In this document: one piece after another, positions 14,558 through 22,421 of the stretch | How positions within the stretch are numbered: the stretch's first letter is position 1 | How the letters are laid out: every line of letters starts with the position of its first letter | The notes under the pieces: generated by a model | Databases searched by the model: none | What the model saw: the letters and a program-made list of their open reading frames with translations, nothing else | Told to the model about the DNA's origin: nothing | NCBI GenBank assembly: GCA_045576335.1 | Contig: JAZNGH010000012.1 | Span: 1-27,400 of the forward strand | Direction of reading: 5' to 3' | Source of the DNA: Scatosoma sp045576335 | Lineage (GTDB): Bacteria; Bacillota; Clostridia; Christensenellales; Borkfalkiaceae | Length of the DNA: 27,400 bases | Position numbers and translations under genes: made by a program

Positions 14558-15217
14558 ATGACGGCAGAATTAGAAAGAACACGAAAGATGACCGCCGAGG
14601 AAGAGGCGCAAAAGCAACAACATAACGCGCTTATAAACGAGCGCTACCGTAGATTGCAAGACGCGGAAGCAGATCAGTTTGCAAGCGGTACGCCTACGAC
14701 GGATTTTGGCGCGACGACCGTTCGTGCGTCCGTTCTCACGCCCGAAGCACCCGTTTACACGGAAACGCCCGTATTCGAACAAACGCCCCAAGTGACGGAA
14801 TTCGTACGCGAGCGGATTGATTCGCCCGTTTTCACAACGGAAAAATTCAACGCGATCTCGGAAACGGCGGCAACCGTAGTTGCGCCCGCTCCCGTTGCGG
14901 CTATGCCCGTAGAAATCGTTATGCCTACGGCTGCTCCCGTGGCAAGCGTAGCGGTAGAGGAACAATATTCTCTCTCCCGTATGGCAAAGTTGGTAATGGC
15001 GGCTTGCGCCGTACTCGTCGTGCTTATGCTTACGCTGATTTGCGTGAATACGCACGCGCTCAACGCACAAAGCGTACGGATCCAAAACCTTGAACAAAGA
15101 CGCGCGGAGCTCGTGGAAGAGCACGCGTCCGTACAGCGTCGCCTTGCAGAAGCGCAATCGGAGCAAACCATTCGCGAATATGCGTTGTCGCAAGGTATGA
15201 TTGAGGTACAAGGCTAA
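14558..15217 (+). CDS. ftsL: FtsL-like cell-division protein with long cytoplasmic region
   Basis: Bitopic divisome protein; FtsL joins FtsQ/DivIB and FtsB/DivIC and activates the FtsW-FtsI septal synthase. Identity comes from position (between rsmH and ftsI) and topology: one membrane span at about residues 144-165 (KLVMAACAVLVVLMLTLICV), then a short outer coiled coil (VRIQNLEQRRAELVEEHASV) ending in EYALSQGMIEV. Unusual is the N-terminus of about 140 residues: a charged helix (1-40) followed by a Pro/Ala/Thr/Val/Glu-rich, probably disordered part; FtsL usually has a short cytoplasmic tail and about 100-120 residues in all. ATG 14558 follows GGAAAGGAG. Confidence 0.75.
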   Translation: MTAELERTRKMTAEEEAQKQQHNALINERYRRLQDAEADQFASGTPTTDFGATTVRASVLTPEAPVYTETPVFEQTPQVTEFVRERIDSPVFTTEKFNAISETAATVVAPAPVAAMPVEIVMPTAAPVASVAVEEQYSLSRMAKLVMAACAVLVVLMLTLICVNTHALNAQSVRIQNLEQRRAELVEEHASVQRRLAEAQSEQTIREYALSQGMIEVQG

Positions 15218-15252
15218 TAAAATAATACAAAGGACTTTTAAGGAGCGTTTGT

Positions 15253-16998
15253 ATTATCAAAAGGACGAATAAAGAATATTCAATATCGGTTTTACGAAAG
15301 AGGTTACTTGCCGTGAGTTTGGCAGTAACCTTTCTTTTTTGCTTTTTGGTGGGTCGTTTTTTTTACGTGCAGGTCATTTGGCAAGAAGAGCTTAACTACC
15401 GCGCCCTCGACCAGTGGACGCGTGAATTGCCTATCGTTGCCGAGCGTGGGAAAATTACGGATAGAAACGGCGTGGTGCTTGCGGACAATACGTCTGCTTA
15501 CACCGTTTTTGCACGCTCTAATGCCGTAAAGGACAAAGCGGCGACGGCAAAAATACTCTCGCAAACGCTGGATTTGCAGGAAGCGGCCGTGTACGAGAAA
15601 TTGACCAAGAAAAAGGCTTCTGAAATCACCGTTGCCAAACGCGTAAGCAAGGAGGCGGTGGAAAATCTCGCTTCGCAAGCGGTGGAGGGCGTGTATTATT
15701 CCCGTGATAATATACGCGTTTACCCCAAAGGCGACGCGCTGTGTCAGGTACTTGGCTTTACATCCGTCGATAACGTTGGCACGACGGGGGTGGAAAAGTA
15801 TTACGAGGAATATCTCGCGGGCGAAAACGGGGAATTGCTGTACGAAACCGATTTGGTTGGAATAGAGATTGAAAACAGCGTAGCAACCTATTTGCCCGCC
15901 GAGGACGGCTATAACGTGGAGCTTACCATTGATTACGGCATACAAGAAATCGTAGAAAGTGCGTTGGAAAAGGTTTCGGCGACGTATAATCCCGTTTCCG
16001 CCGAATGTATCGTTTTGGACGTGAACAGCTTTGAAATATTAGCTTTGGCGAACTATCCCTCTTACGACCTTAACGAAATTCCGCGAAACGACGCGGAAAC
16101 GCTGAATAAATTGTCCAGAAACGGCTTGGTATGCGATATTTACGAGCCCGGCTCGACCTTTAAGGTGATTACCTCGGCAGCAAACCTTGAAGAGCATTTT
16201 AAGGGCAATCCGAAAGCGTTTTCGCCTACATACGTATTTCCAAGCTCCCGTACGCGTGCCGTAGACGGCACGACGGTCAAATGTTGGAGCAACCATGCCA
16301 ACGGCAAGCATTGCAACCAAACGCTCGCCGAAGCGCTTAATAACAGCTGTAACCCTTGCTTTACGGATATGGCGCTTTCGCTTGGAACGGATACCTTTTA
16401 CGAATATCTGTCTGCATTCGGGTTTGGAAAAAGGACGGGCATTGATTACGGCGGTGAAGCTTACGGCTTATTGTTACCGCAAACGGCGGTACGGGATTGC
16501 GACCTTGCGCGTATCGGTTTTGGGCAAACGATTGCGGTTTCGGGGATACAGCTTGCTTGCGCGACGGCTTCGGCAATCAACGGCGGATATTATTATACGC
16601 CCCATCTCGTCAAGAAAATATACGCAAACGACGGTTACGTTCTCCGTGAAACGGAAAATACGGTAAAAAACCGTACGGTTAGTGAAAAAACCTCGTCAAT
16701 CCTTGCCACTATGTTGGAGGGCGTCGTGCGCGAAGGAAGCGGTAAAAAAGCGTATATAGAAGGTTACCGCGTCGGCGGTAAGACAGGAACGGCACAAAAG
16801 TTCGTTGACGGCCATATCGCAGCAGGCAAATACGTTTCCTCGTTCGTTGGCTTTTTTCCTGCCGACGCGCCGAAATATCTTGCGCTCGTAATTGTTAACG
16901 AACCGCAAGGCGCGTATTACGGTTCCGTCGTCGCCGCGCCGTGCGCGGGGGAGATATTTCAAGGGATAATTTCCTTGAAGAATATACAACCCAGATAA
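15253..16998 (+). CDS. ftsI: Class B penicillin-binding protein, FtsI/SpoVD type
   Basis: D,D-transpeptidase that cross-links septal peptidoglycan with its partner FtsW. Membrane anchor (VSLAVTFLFCFLVGRFFYV), PBP dimerisation domain, then the transpeptidase with S301-T-F-K304, SCN, and K510-T-G (numbered from 15253). There is no C-terminal PASTA domain, unlike B. subtilis SpoVD. The start is debatable: the first standard codon is GTG 15313 (561 residues), but the frame stays open upstream, the preceding LRKRLLAV matches the basic stretch before the anchor in SpoVD proteins, and AAGGAG (15240-15245) lies 7 bases before an ATT at 15253. I therefore place the start at ATT 15253 (581 residues), with GTG as the alternative. 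The only PBP in the cluster. Confidence 0.92.
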   Translation: MIKRTNKEYSISVLRKRLLAVSLAVTFLFCFLVGRFFYVQVIWQEELNYRALDQWTRELPIVAERGKITDRNGVVLADNTSAYTVFARSNAVKDKAATAKILSQTLDLQEAAVYEKLTKKKASEITVAKRVSKEAVENLASQAVEGVYYSRDNIRVYPKGDALCQVLGFTSVDNVGTTGVEKYYEEYLAGENGELLYETDLVGIEIENSVATYLPAEDGYNVELTIDYGIQEIVESALEKVSATYNPVSAECIVLDVNSFEILALANYPSYDLNEIPRNDAETLNKLSRNGLVCDIYEPGSTFKVITSAANLEEHFKGNPKAFSPTYVFPSSRTRAVDGTTVKCWSNHANGKHCNQTLAEALNNSCNPCFTDMALSLGTDTFYEYLSAFGFGKRTGIDYGGEAYGLLLPQTAVRDCDLARIGFGQTIAVSGIQLACATASAINGGYYYTPHLVKKIYANDGYVLRETENTVKNRTVSEKTSSILATMLEGVVREGSGKKAYIEGYRVGGKTGTAQKFVDGHIAAGKYVSSFVGFFPADAPKYLALVIVNEPQGAYYGSVVAAPCAGEIFQGIISLKNIQPR

Positions 16999-17032
16999 TA
17001 AATATCCCCGCGTAAAAACGCGGGGATATTTA
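16999..17032 (+). terminator. Strong hairpin between ftsI and murE
   Basis: A perfect 15-bp stem (TAAATATCCCCGCGT, 16999-17013, with 17018-17032) and an AAAA loop; the left arm begins at the ftsI stop codon. No T-run follows on the plus strand. It may partly terminate, stabilise the upstream mRNA or mark a processing point. The following 100 bases (17033-17132) contain no gene and no clear promoter for murE. Confidence 0.6.
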
Positions 17033-17132
17033 CTATTGCAAAAAAATCCAAGAGAATTATTCCGCTTAAAAACATACCGCCGCGGACAGGCGAATACAAT
17101 AAAATAGACTAATCGATTGGGGTGAATGGAAG

Positions 17133-18593
17133 ATGCGTTTAAGCAAGCTGACAAATTGTTTAGAGGGAGCAGAAATCGTATACGGGGGCAACGATTTCGA
17201 ACGGGAAATCGTCCGTTTGAGCGCGGACAGCCGTACGGAAAATCAGGACGGGTTATATTTTTGCCTTACGGGCGGCAGCTACGACGGGCACGCGTTCGCG
17301 GCGGAAGCTATCAAAAGAGGGGCTGTGGCAATCGTGGCGGAATACGTTTTGGAGGTGAACGTTCCGCAAATTCTCGTGCACGACACCCGCGAAGCGCTTG
17401 CGTTAACGAGTGCGGCGTTTTACGGCAATCCGTCGGAAAATTTGAAGGTAATCGGTATAACGGGTACGAACGGCAAAACGACTACCTCGTATATGCTTGC
17501 CGAAATACTCAAAGCGGCAGGAAAAAGTGTTGGCGTAATTGGCACGCTCGGCGTTCGATACGGCGAAAGCGTTACCGCTTGCGATTTAACGACGCCCGAC
17601 CCCATTCCCTTACAAAAAACGTTAGCAGAAATGTTTTTGCGCGGCGTGGAATATGTCGTTATGGAGGTCTCCGCGCACGCACTATATTATAAGAAGACGG
17701 CGGGCGTTCGTTTCGCCGCTTGTATCTTTACGAACCTCACGCAAGACCATCTGGATTTCTTTGGGGATATGGTTGCTTACAGAAAGGCGAAAACGGGGCT
17801 ATTTTCAAACGATATTTGTCCGCTTGCGGTATTGAACGGGGATGACGAAACGGGGCGGATTTTGGGCGATTTGAGAGGGAATGAAAACACGCTGTATTAC
17901 GGCTTGAACACGCCCTCCGACTCCTTTGCGATCGTGACGGACGAAACGCTGGATAAAACGGAATGCGTTTTGAATATCAACGACGAGATACAGCGCGTTT
18001 CGTTGTCCTTTGCGGGCAAGCATAACGTGTACAACGCGCTTGCGGCGGCGACTTGCGCGGTCGCGCTCGGCGTAGAATTGCATACGGTTGCAAAAGGGCT
18101 TTTTGCGTTGCAGGGGGTAAAGGGGCGTTTGGAGCGCGTTTGCTTGGTCAACGGCGCGGACGTGTTTGTGGATTTTGCACATACGCCCGACGGGTTAGAG
18201 CAATCGCTCTCCGTTTTACGGCGGCATTGTAAGGGGCGGCTCGTGTGTCTTTTCGGTTGCGGAGGAAACCGCGATAAATCCAAACGCCCGATTATGGGCG
18301 CTACGGTGGCGAAAAAATGCGATTTCGCCGTTTTGACCTCGGATAATCCGCGTTATGAGGACCCTCTGGATATCCTTTCGGAAATCGAAAGGGGGTATCG
18401 GCGTTTTTCCGTGAAATACGTGGTCGTACCCGATAGGGAAAAGGCAATCGGCTACGCGCTTGATTTTCTTCGCAAGGGCGACGTGTTGCTCGTTGCGGGG
18501 AAAGGCGGGGAGGATTATCAGGAGATTATGGGTATAAAATATCCCTTCAACGACAATGATATAATCGAAAAAATAATAACCAAGTCAATATAA
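17133..18593 (+). CDS. murE: UDP-MurNAc-L-Ala-D-Glu:meso-diaminopimelate ligase
   Basis: Cytoplasmic ATP-dependent ligase adding the third residue of the stem peptide. 486 residues. The ATP loop TGTNGKTTTSY is near residue 110; FTNLTQDHLDFFG and the C-terminal VFVDFAHTPDGLEQ are typical. The motif D404-N-P-R407 (SDNPRYEDP) is that of meso-DAP-adding enzymes, so the wall should be DAP type. ATG 17133 lies 8 bases after GGGGTG. The last two codons and the stop (18585-18593) fall within the left inverted repeat of the element that follows, so the natural 3' end may have been replaced. murF, the usual next gene, is missing. Confidence 0.96.
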   Translation: MRLSKLTNCLEGAEIVYGGNDFEREIVRLSADSRTENQDGLYFCLTGGSYDGHAFAAEAIKRGAVAIVAEYVLEVNVPQILVHDTREALALTSAAFYGNPSENLKVIGITGTNGKTTTSYMLAEILKAAGKSVGVIGTLGVRYGESVTACDLTTPDPIPLQKTLAEMFLRGVEYVVMEVSAHALYYKKTAGVRFAACIFTNLTQDHLDFFGDMVAYRKAKTGLFSNDICPLAVLNGDDETGRILGDLRGNENTLYYGLNTPSDSFAIVTDETLDKTECVLNINDEIQRVSLSFAGKHNVYNALAAATCAVALGVELHTVAKGLFALQGVKGRLERVCLVNGADVFVDFAHTPDGLEQSLSVLRRHCKGRLVCLFGCGGNRDKSKRPIMGATVAKKCDFAVLTSDNPRYEDPLDILSEIERGYRRFSVKYVVVPDREKAIGYALDFLRKGDVLLVAGKGGEDYQEIMGIKYPFNDNDIIEKIITKSI

Positions 18594-18846
18594 TCCAAAC
18601 CCGATTTTGAGTGGCGAATTTTGGCGCATATTGCGTTAAAAACCTTGCCAAACCGTCGGGTTTGACTTCGGCTTTCGCCTTATATCCGCCTAAAATTTGC
18701 CTACTGAAAATTGCGGGGCACGCAAAAGAGCGTATTTTTAGATGGATTTTGTCGAAGGCGACCGCAATCGTACTCGCGTACTATAAGGGCGCATTTGGCG
18801 TAAGACGCTAAAAAGACGCCTTTTGCGCGGGTTCGGATTATATTGA
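18585..18846. mobile_element. MITE-like element with 19-bp terminal inverted repeats
   Basis: TCAATATAATCCAAACCCG (18585-18603) and its inverted copy CGGGTTCGGATTATATTGA (18828-18846) match at 18 of 19 positions and bound 262 bases between murE and mraY. Weaker matching seems to continue inward (GGCG, TTTT and GCG blocks in both arms). The interior holds small palindromes such as AAACC-GTCG-GGTTT near 18650 and GTACTCGCGTAC near 18770. A 66-codon open frame (18611-18811) lacks a ribosome-binding site and resembles nothing known to me; I do not call it. A miniature transposable element, an excision scar, or a structured RNA are the options. No target duplication is evident. Confidence 0.6.
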
Positions 18847-18889
18847 ATTGGTTAAGAAATAAAGGAGATGAATTAGGCTTTTAAGAAGT

Positions 18890-19840
18890 ATGCAATCGTG
18901 TTTTTCTGTTGCGCTCGTAGCGTTTGCGCTTTCCTTGTCGTTTTGTTTCGTGCTTATTCCCGCTTTACGGAAATGGAAAGCGGGACAAAATATACTCGTT
19001 TACGTAAAGGAACATAAGAAAAAGAGCGGTACGCCCACGATGGGCGGGCTTGCGTTCGTTTCGGCGGCAATCGTTGCCGTCGTGATTTTTATGGGCGAAG
19101 CGGATACGAGCGTTTTTCTTACCTTGGCAATCGGGCTTGCGTATACCGCGGTAGGCTTGATTGACGACTTTTTGAAGCTTCGCCATAAAGAAAATTTAGG
19201 TTTGAAGGCTTGGCAAAAGTTTGCTTTTCAAACGCTTATCGCCGTTTTTGCGGGGATTTTTTGTCTACGGACGGGGTTGACGGAGCTGTATATTCCCTTT
19301 TCTGATTTGCGCGTGGATATCGGTGCTTGGATTTTTCCGCTCGTCGTGTTCGTCTTTCTGGCAACGGTCAACGCGGTCAACCTCACCGACGGATTAGACG
19401 GCTTGGCGGCAGGCGTGAGCGTGCCCTTTTTCGCAACGCTCGGCGTGTTAATCGTGCTTGAAAACGCGAGCTTGGGGCAGGCGAAAATCGCCTTTGCGCT
19501 CGTGGGCGCGTTGCTGGCGTATCTCTTTTTCAACACCTCGCCCGCTTCCGTTTTTATGGGGGATACGGGCTCGTTGGCACTCGGCGGGTTTGCCGCTTGC
19601 GTGGCAAGCTTTACGGGCAACGCTTTATATATTGCGGTAGTGGGGATTATGTTCGTGATTTCGGTCATATCCGTCCTCGTGCAAGTAATATATTATAAGG
19701 TAACGGGGGGGAAACGTGTGTTTCTTATGTCGCCCATTCATCATCATTTTCAGCAGAAAGGTTTTTCGGAAAGTAAAATCGCTTACGCCTATTCGGTGAT
19801 TACGGCGGTGCTTGGCGCGATTTGTATTCTTTCGGCGTAA
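18890..19840 (+). CDS. mraY: Phospho-MurNAc-pentapeptide transferase
   Basis: Polytopic membrane enzyme that transfers phospho-MurNAc-pentapeptide to undecaprenyl phosphate, making lipid I. 316 residues from ATG 18890, with about ten membrane spans. Signature motifs: KKSGTPTMGG near residue 40, the metal-binding IDDFLK, NLTDGLDGLAAG, and SPIHHHFQQKG near the end. ATG 18890 has only a weak site directly before it, while AAGGAG lies at 18862-18867; an in-frame ATT at 18872 would add six residues (I-R-L-L-R-S), so the N-terminus is uncertain. It lies directly after the inverted-repeat element and is followed after 11 bases by murD. Confidence 0.96.
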   Translation: MQSCFSVALVAFALSLSFCFVLIPALRKWKAGQNILVYVKEHKKKSGTPTMGGLAFVSAAIVAVVIFMGEADTSVFLTLAIGLAYTAVGLIDDFLKLRHKENLGLKAWQKFAFQTLIAVFAGIFCLRTGLTELYIPFSDLRVDIGAWIFPLVVFVFLATVNAVNLTDGLDGLAAGVSVPFFATLGVLIVLENASLGQAKIAFALVGALLAYLFFNTSPASVFMGDTGSLALGGFAACVASFTGNALYIAVVGIMFVISVISVLVQVIYYKVTGGKRVFLMSPIHHHFQQKGFSESKIAYAYSVITAVLGAICILSA

Positions 19841-19851
19841 GGAGGTTTATT

Positions 19852-21270
19852 ATGTATCCCAAACAACAGCTTTTTTTCGTGCTTGGTCTTTCGAAGTCAG
19901 GGCGTTCCGCGGCGGAATTTTTGCTCAAAAACGGCGCGAGCGTGTATATTTACGACGACGTAACGGGCGAACGGGTGGAGCAGACGGCGCGCGCTTTGAC
20001 GGAAATGGGTGCGAAGCTCGTTTCCAAGGAAAGCTTATCCAAAACGGCGGAGGTATGCGACGCACTCGTGTTAAGCCCGGGTATTCCCATAGACCATCCG
20101 CTTGCCGTGGCTTTCAAGCGCAATAAAAAGGCGGTGGTTGGGGAAACGGAGCTTGCCGCGCGGTATATGCGCTGTCCGATTGTGGCGGTAACGGGCACGA
20201 ACGGAAAAACGACGACGGTTTCCCTTTTGGCGGAAATTTTACGGGCGGGCGGCTTTGATGCGCGCGCTTGCGGAAACGTGGGAACACCTATGATTGATTT
20301 TTGCGATCTTGCGGAAAACGCGGTTGCCGTTGCGGAGATTTCCAGCTTTCAATTAGAAACGCTCAATTCCCTATATCCGCATATTGCGATCGTTCTCAAC
20401 GTCACCGAAGACCACTTAAACCGACATTATAATATGGAAAATTATATTTTTCTAAAAGCCAAGCTTTTGAAAAATCTTTCGGAAGCGGAATACGCCGTGC
20501 TCAATTACGACGATAGAATCGTGCGGGGCTTTGTGGAAAAGACCAAAGCGCAACCCGTTTGGTTTTCCGTTCGGGAACGGGTCAACGGTGCGTATTACGA
20601 AAACGGGGCGTTATATTATAAAAACGAAAGGCTCGTTTCGGCAAACGAGCTGTTTGCGGCGGGCTTACATAACGTACAAAACGCCTTGGCGGCAATCGCG
20701 GCAGCAAAGCTCATGGGCGTTACAACGGATACGATTGCAAAGGCGTTGACCTCTTTTAAGGGGATAAAACACCGCATAGAATACGTTGGCGAAAGGAACG
20801 GCGTGCGTTTCGTCAACGATTCAAAGGGGACGAACGTGGACGCGACCGTGAAAGCGATTGAAACGGTAAAGGGCGAAACAATCCTTTTGCTGGGCGGTAA
20901 AAATAAAGGCTACGATTATTCCCCACTCTTTGAAAAATTGAAAAACGCGTCCGTCGTACACGCCGTATTGTACGGCGAAAACCGTTACGAGCTCCTCAAA
21001 TGTGCAAGAGAAGCGGCGTTTGAAAAGGTGACCGTTTGCTTCGGCTTTGAAATGGCGGTCAAAATCGCAATTATGCTGGCTCGTAAAGGGCAAACGGTGC
21101 TTTTAAGCCCCGCAAGCGCAAGCTTTGACGAGTTTTCCGGGTATGAGGAAAGAGGTGATAAATTTGTCGAAATCGTACGCTCAATCACAGAAGACGAGCA
21201 AGAAAACGGCGGAAGCGAGGAGGGTAACGGAGAGCCTGTCCGTACAGACGCTGACGAGGATATCGAGTAA
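19852..21270 (+). CDS. murD: UDP-MurNAc-L-alanine:D-glutamate ligase
   Basis: Cytoplasmic ligase adding D-Glu (from MurI) to UDP-MurNAc-L-Ala. 472 residues from ATG 19852, 6 bases after AAGGAGG; an in-frame TTG at 19822 lies inside mraY and is rejected. ATP loop VTGTNGKTTTVS, FVNDSKGTNVDAT, LLLGGKNKG and PASASFDEFSGYEERGDKF are all present. The family normally ends just after the last motif (FVEIV). Here about 31 further residues follow, rich in Glu and Asp (SITEDEQENGGSEEGNGEP, ending DADEDIE), encoded in the region that overlaps the start of ftsW. Confidence 0.96.
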   Translation: MYPKQQLFFVLGLSKSGRSAAEFLLKNGASVYIYDDVTGERVEQTARALTEMGAKLVSKESLSKTAEVCDALVLSPGIPIDHPLAVAFKRNKKAVVGETELAARYMRCPIVAVTGTNGKTTTVSLLAEILRAGGFDARACGNVGTPMIDFCDLAENAVAVAEISSFQLETLNSLYPHIAIVLNVTEDHLNRHYNMENYIFLKAKLLKNLSEAEYAVLNYDDRIVRGFVEKTKAQPVWFSVRERVNGAYYENGALYYKNERLVSANELFAAGLHNVQNALAAIAAAKLMGVTTDTIAKALTSFKGIKHRIEYVGERNGVRFVNDSKGTNVDATVKAIETVKGETILLLGGKNKGYDYSPLFEKLKNASVVHAVLYGENRYELLKCAREAAFEKVTVCFGFEMAVKIAIMLARKGQTVLLSPASASFDEFSGYEERGDKFVEIVRSITEDEQENGGSEEGNGEPVRTDADEDIE

Positions 21271-22408
21271 AAGACCGAAGGGCGATATTTCCATTTTAAT
21301 CGTTACGGTGCTTCTTGCGGCGTTTGGCGTCGTGGCGGTGTATTCGGCAAGCGGATACGTGGCAAAAACGCAATACGGCGACGAGCTGTTTTTCGTGAAA
21401 AAGCAGTTGATAGGCTTCGTCGGCGGGATTGTTGCAATGCTTTTATGTGGTAAATTAAACCCGCGTAAACTCAACGGTAAAAAGATACGCTGGGTGGCGT
21501 TGATAGTGCCTATGCTCCTGCTTTTGCTCGTGTTCGTGCCGGGGATAGGAAAAACGAGCTACGGGGCGACCAGATGGATAGGAATCGGCAGCTTTACCCT
21601 GCAACCGTCCGAGCTTGCCAAATACGGCTTCGTCGTATTTGCTGCCTCGTATATGTCCGAGGATATGGGCAGGTTGAGGACCTTTAAGGGCGTGTTACCC
21701 GTTTTGTTGGCGGGCGGGGCAATATGCGTTTTGATTATTATAGAGCCGAATATGTCCGTTACTATGTGCGTGGGGCTGTTAATGCTCGCTATGCTCTTTT
21801 TGGGGGGAATGAAAATCAAACACTTTTTGGTGATTTTCGTGCCCGCGCTCCTTGCCGTGCCGCTCTTGATTATCGCCGAACCCTATCGACTTTCCAGATT
21901 GAGCGCGTTTCTCGACCCTTGGGAATCCCCGCGCGGAGAGGGGTATCAGCTCATTCAATCGCTGTACGCGCTCGGTAACGGCGGTTGGTTTGGAACGGGA
22001 TTGTTCAACTCCCGCCAAAAATACCGTTTTTTGCCCTTTGCGGAGAGTGATTTTATTCTTTCCATTATCGGGGAAGAGCTGGGCATTGTCGGTATAATCG
22101 TCTTATTTGCGGTGAGCGCGTTTCTTATTTTCAAGGGAATAAAAGTAGCTTCGAAAGCAAACGATTTTTTCTCTATGCTGCTTGCTTCGGGAATTACGCT
22201 CGTATACGGTATACAAACGGTAATAAACGCGCTCGTCGTCAGCGGCAGTATACCGCCGACGGGCTTGCCGTTGCCCTTGATAAGCTCGGGGAATACCTCG
22301 TTGATTATTACCATGGCTTCTATGGGTATATTATACGCCATATCTCGTCATAACGACTTGGCGCGGAGCGAACAAAAAAACGGGTACAATTCATACAATA
22401 AAGCATAA
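21164..22408 (+). CDS. ftsW: Septal peptidoglycan polymerase FtsW
   Basis: SEDS-family glycosyltransferase that polymerises lipid II at the division site with FtsI. 414 residues from TTG 21164, chosen because AGAGGTG (21151-21157) lies 6 bases before it; the frame is open further upstream (ATG 21143, no site). The cytoplasmic N-terminus of about 40 residues is basic (SKSYAQSQKTSKKTAEARR). Then come about ten spans, with VYSASGYVA, GYQLIQSLYALGNGGWFGTG and the ESDFILSIIGEELG loop. The normally conserved LPFISYGGSSL reads LPLISSGNTSL. It overlaps murD by 107 bases in another frame. No murG follows; murA starts 13 bases later. Confidence 0.93.
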   Translation: MSKSYAQSQKTSKKTAEARRVTESLSVQTLTRISSKRPKGDISILIVTVLLAAFGVVAVYSASGYVAKTQYGDELFFVKKQLIGFVGGIVAMLLCGKLNPRKLNGKKIRWVALIVPMLLLLLVFVPGIGKTSYGATRWIGIGSFTLQPSELAKYGFVVFAASYMSEDMGRLRTFKGVLPVLLAGGAICVLIIIEPNMSVTMCVGLLMLAMLFLGGMKIKHFLVIFVPALLAVPLLIIAEPYRLSRLSAFLDPWESPRGEGYQLIQSLYALGNGGWFGTGLFNSRQKYRFLPFAESDFILSIIGEELGIVGIIVLFAVSAFLIFKGIKVASKANDFFSMLLASGITLVYGIQTVINALVVSGSIPPTGLPLPLISSGNTSLIITMASMGILYAISRHNDLARSEQKNGYNSYNKA

Positions 22409-22421
22409 GGAGCTTTATCGT

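Noticed and set aside
17126..17692. 188-codon frame overlapping the start of murE
   Set aside because: Arg/Gly-rich reading of the murE sequence in another frame; no independent evidence.
18611..18811. 66-codon frame inside the inverted-repeat element
   Set aside because: No ribosome-binding site, no recognised family; explained by the element. It is not a remnant of murF by any motif I can see (no ATP loop).
19822..19851. Upstream TTG start for murD
   Set aside because: Lies inside mraY and ahead of the AAGGAGG site; ATG 19852 is properly spaced.
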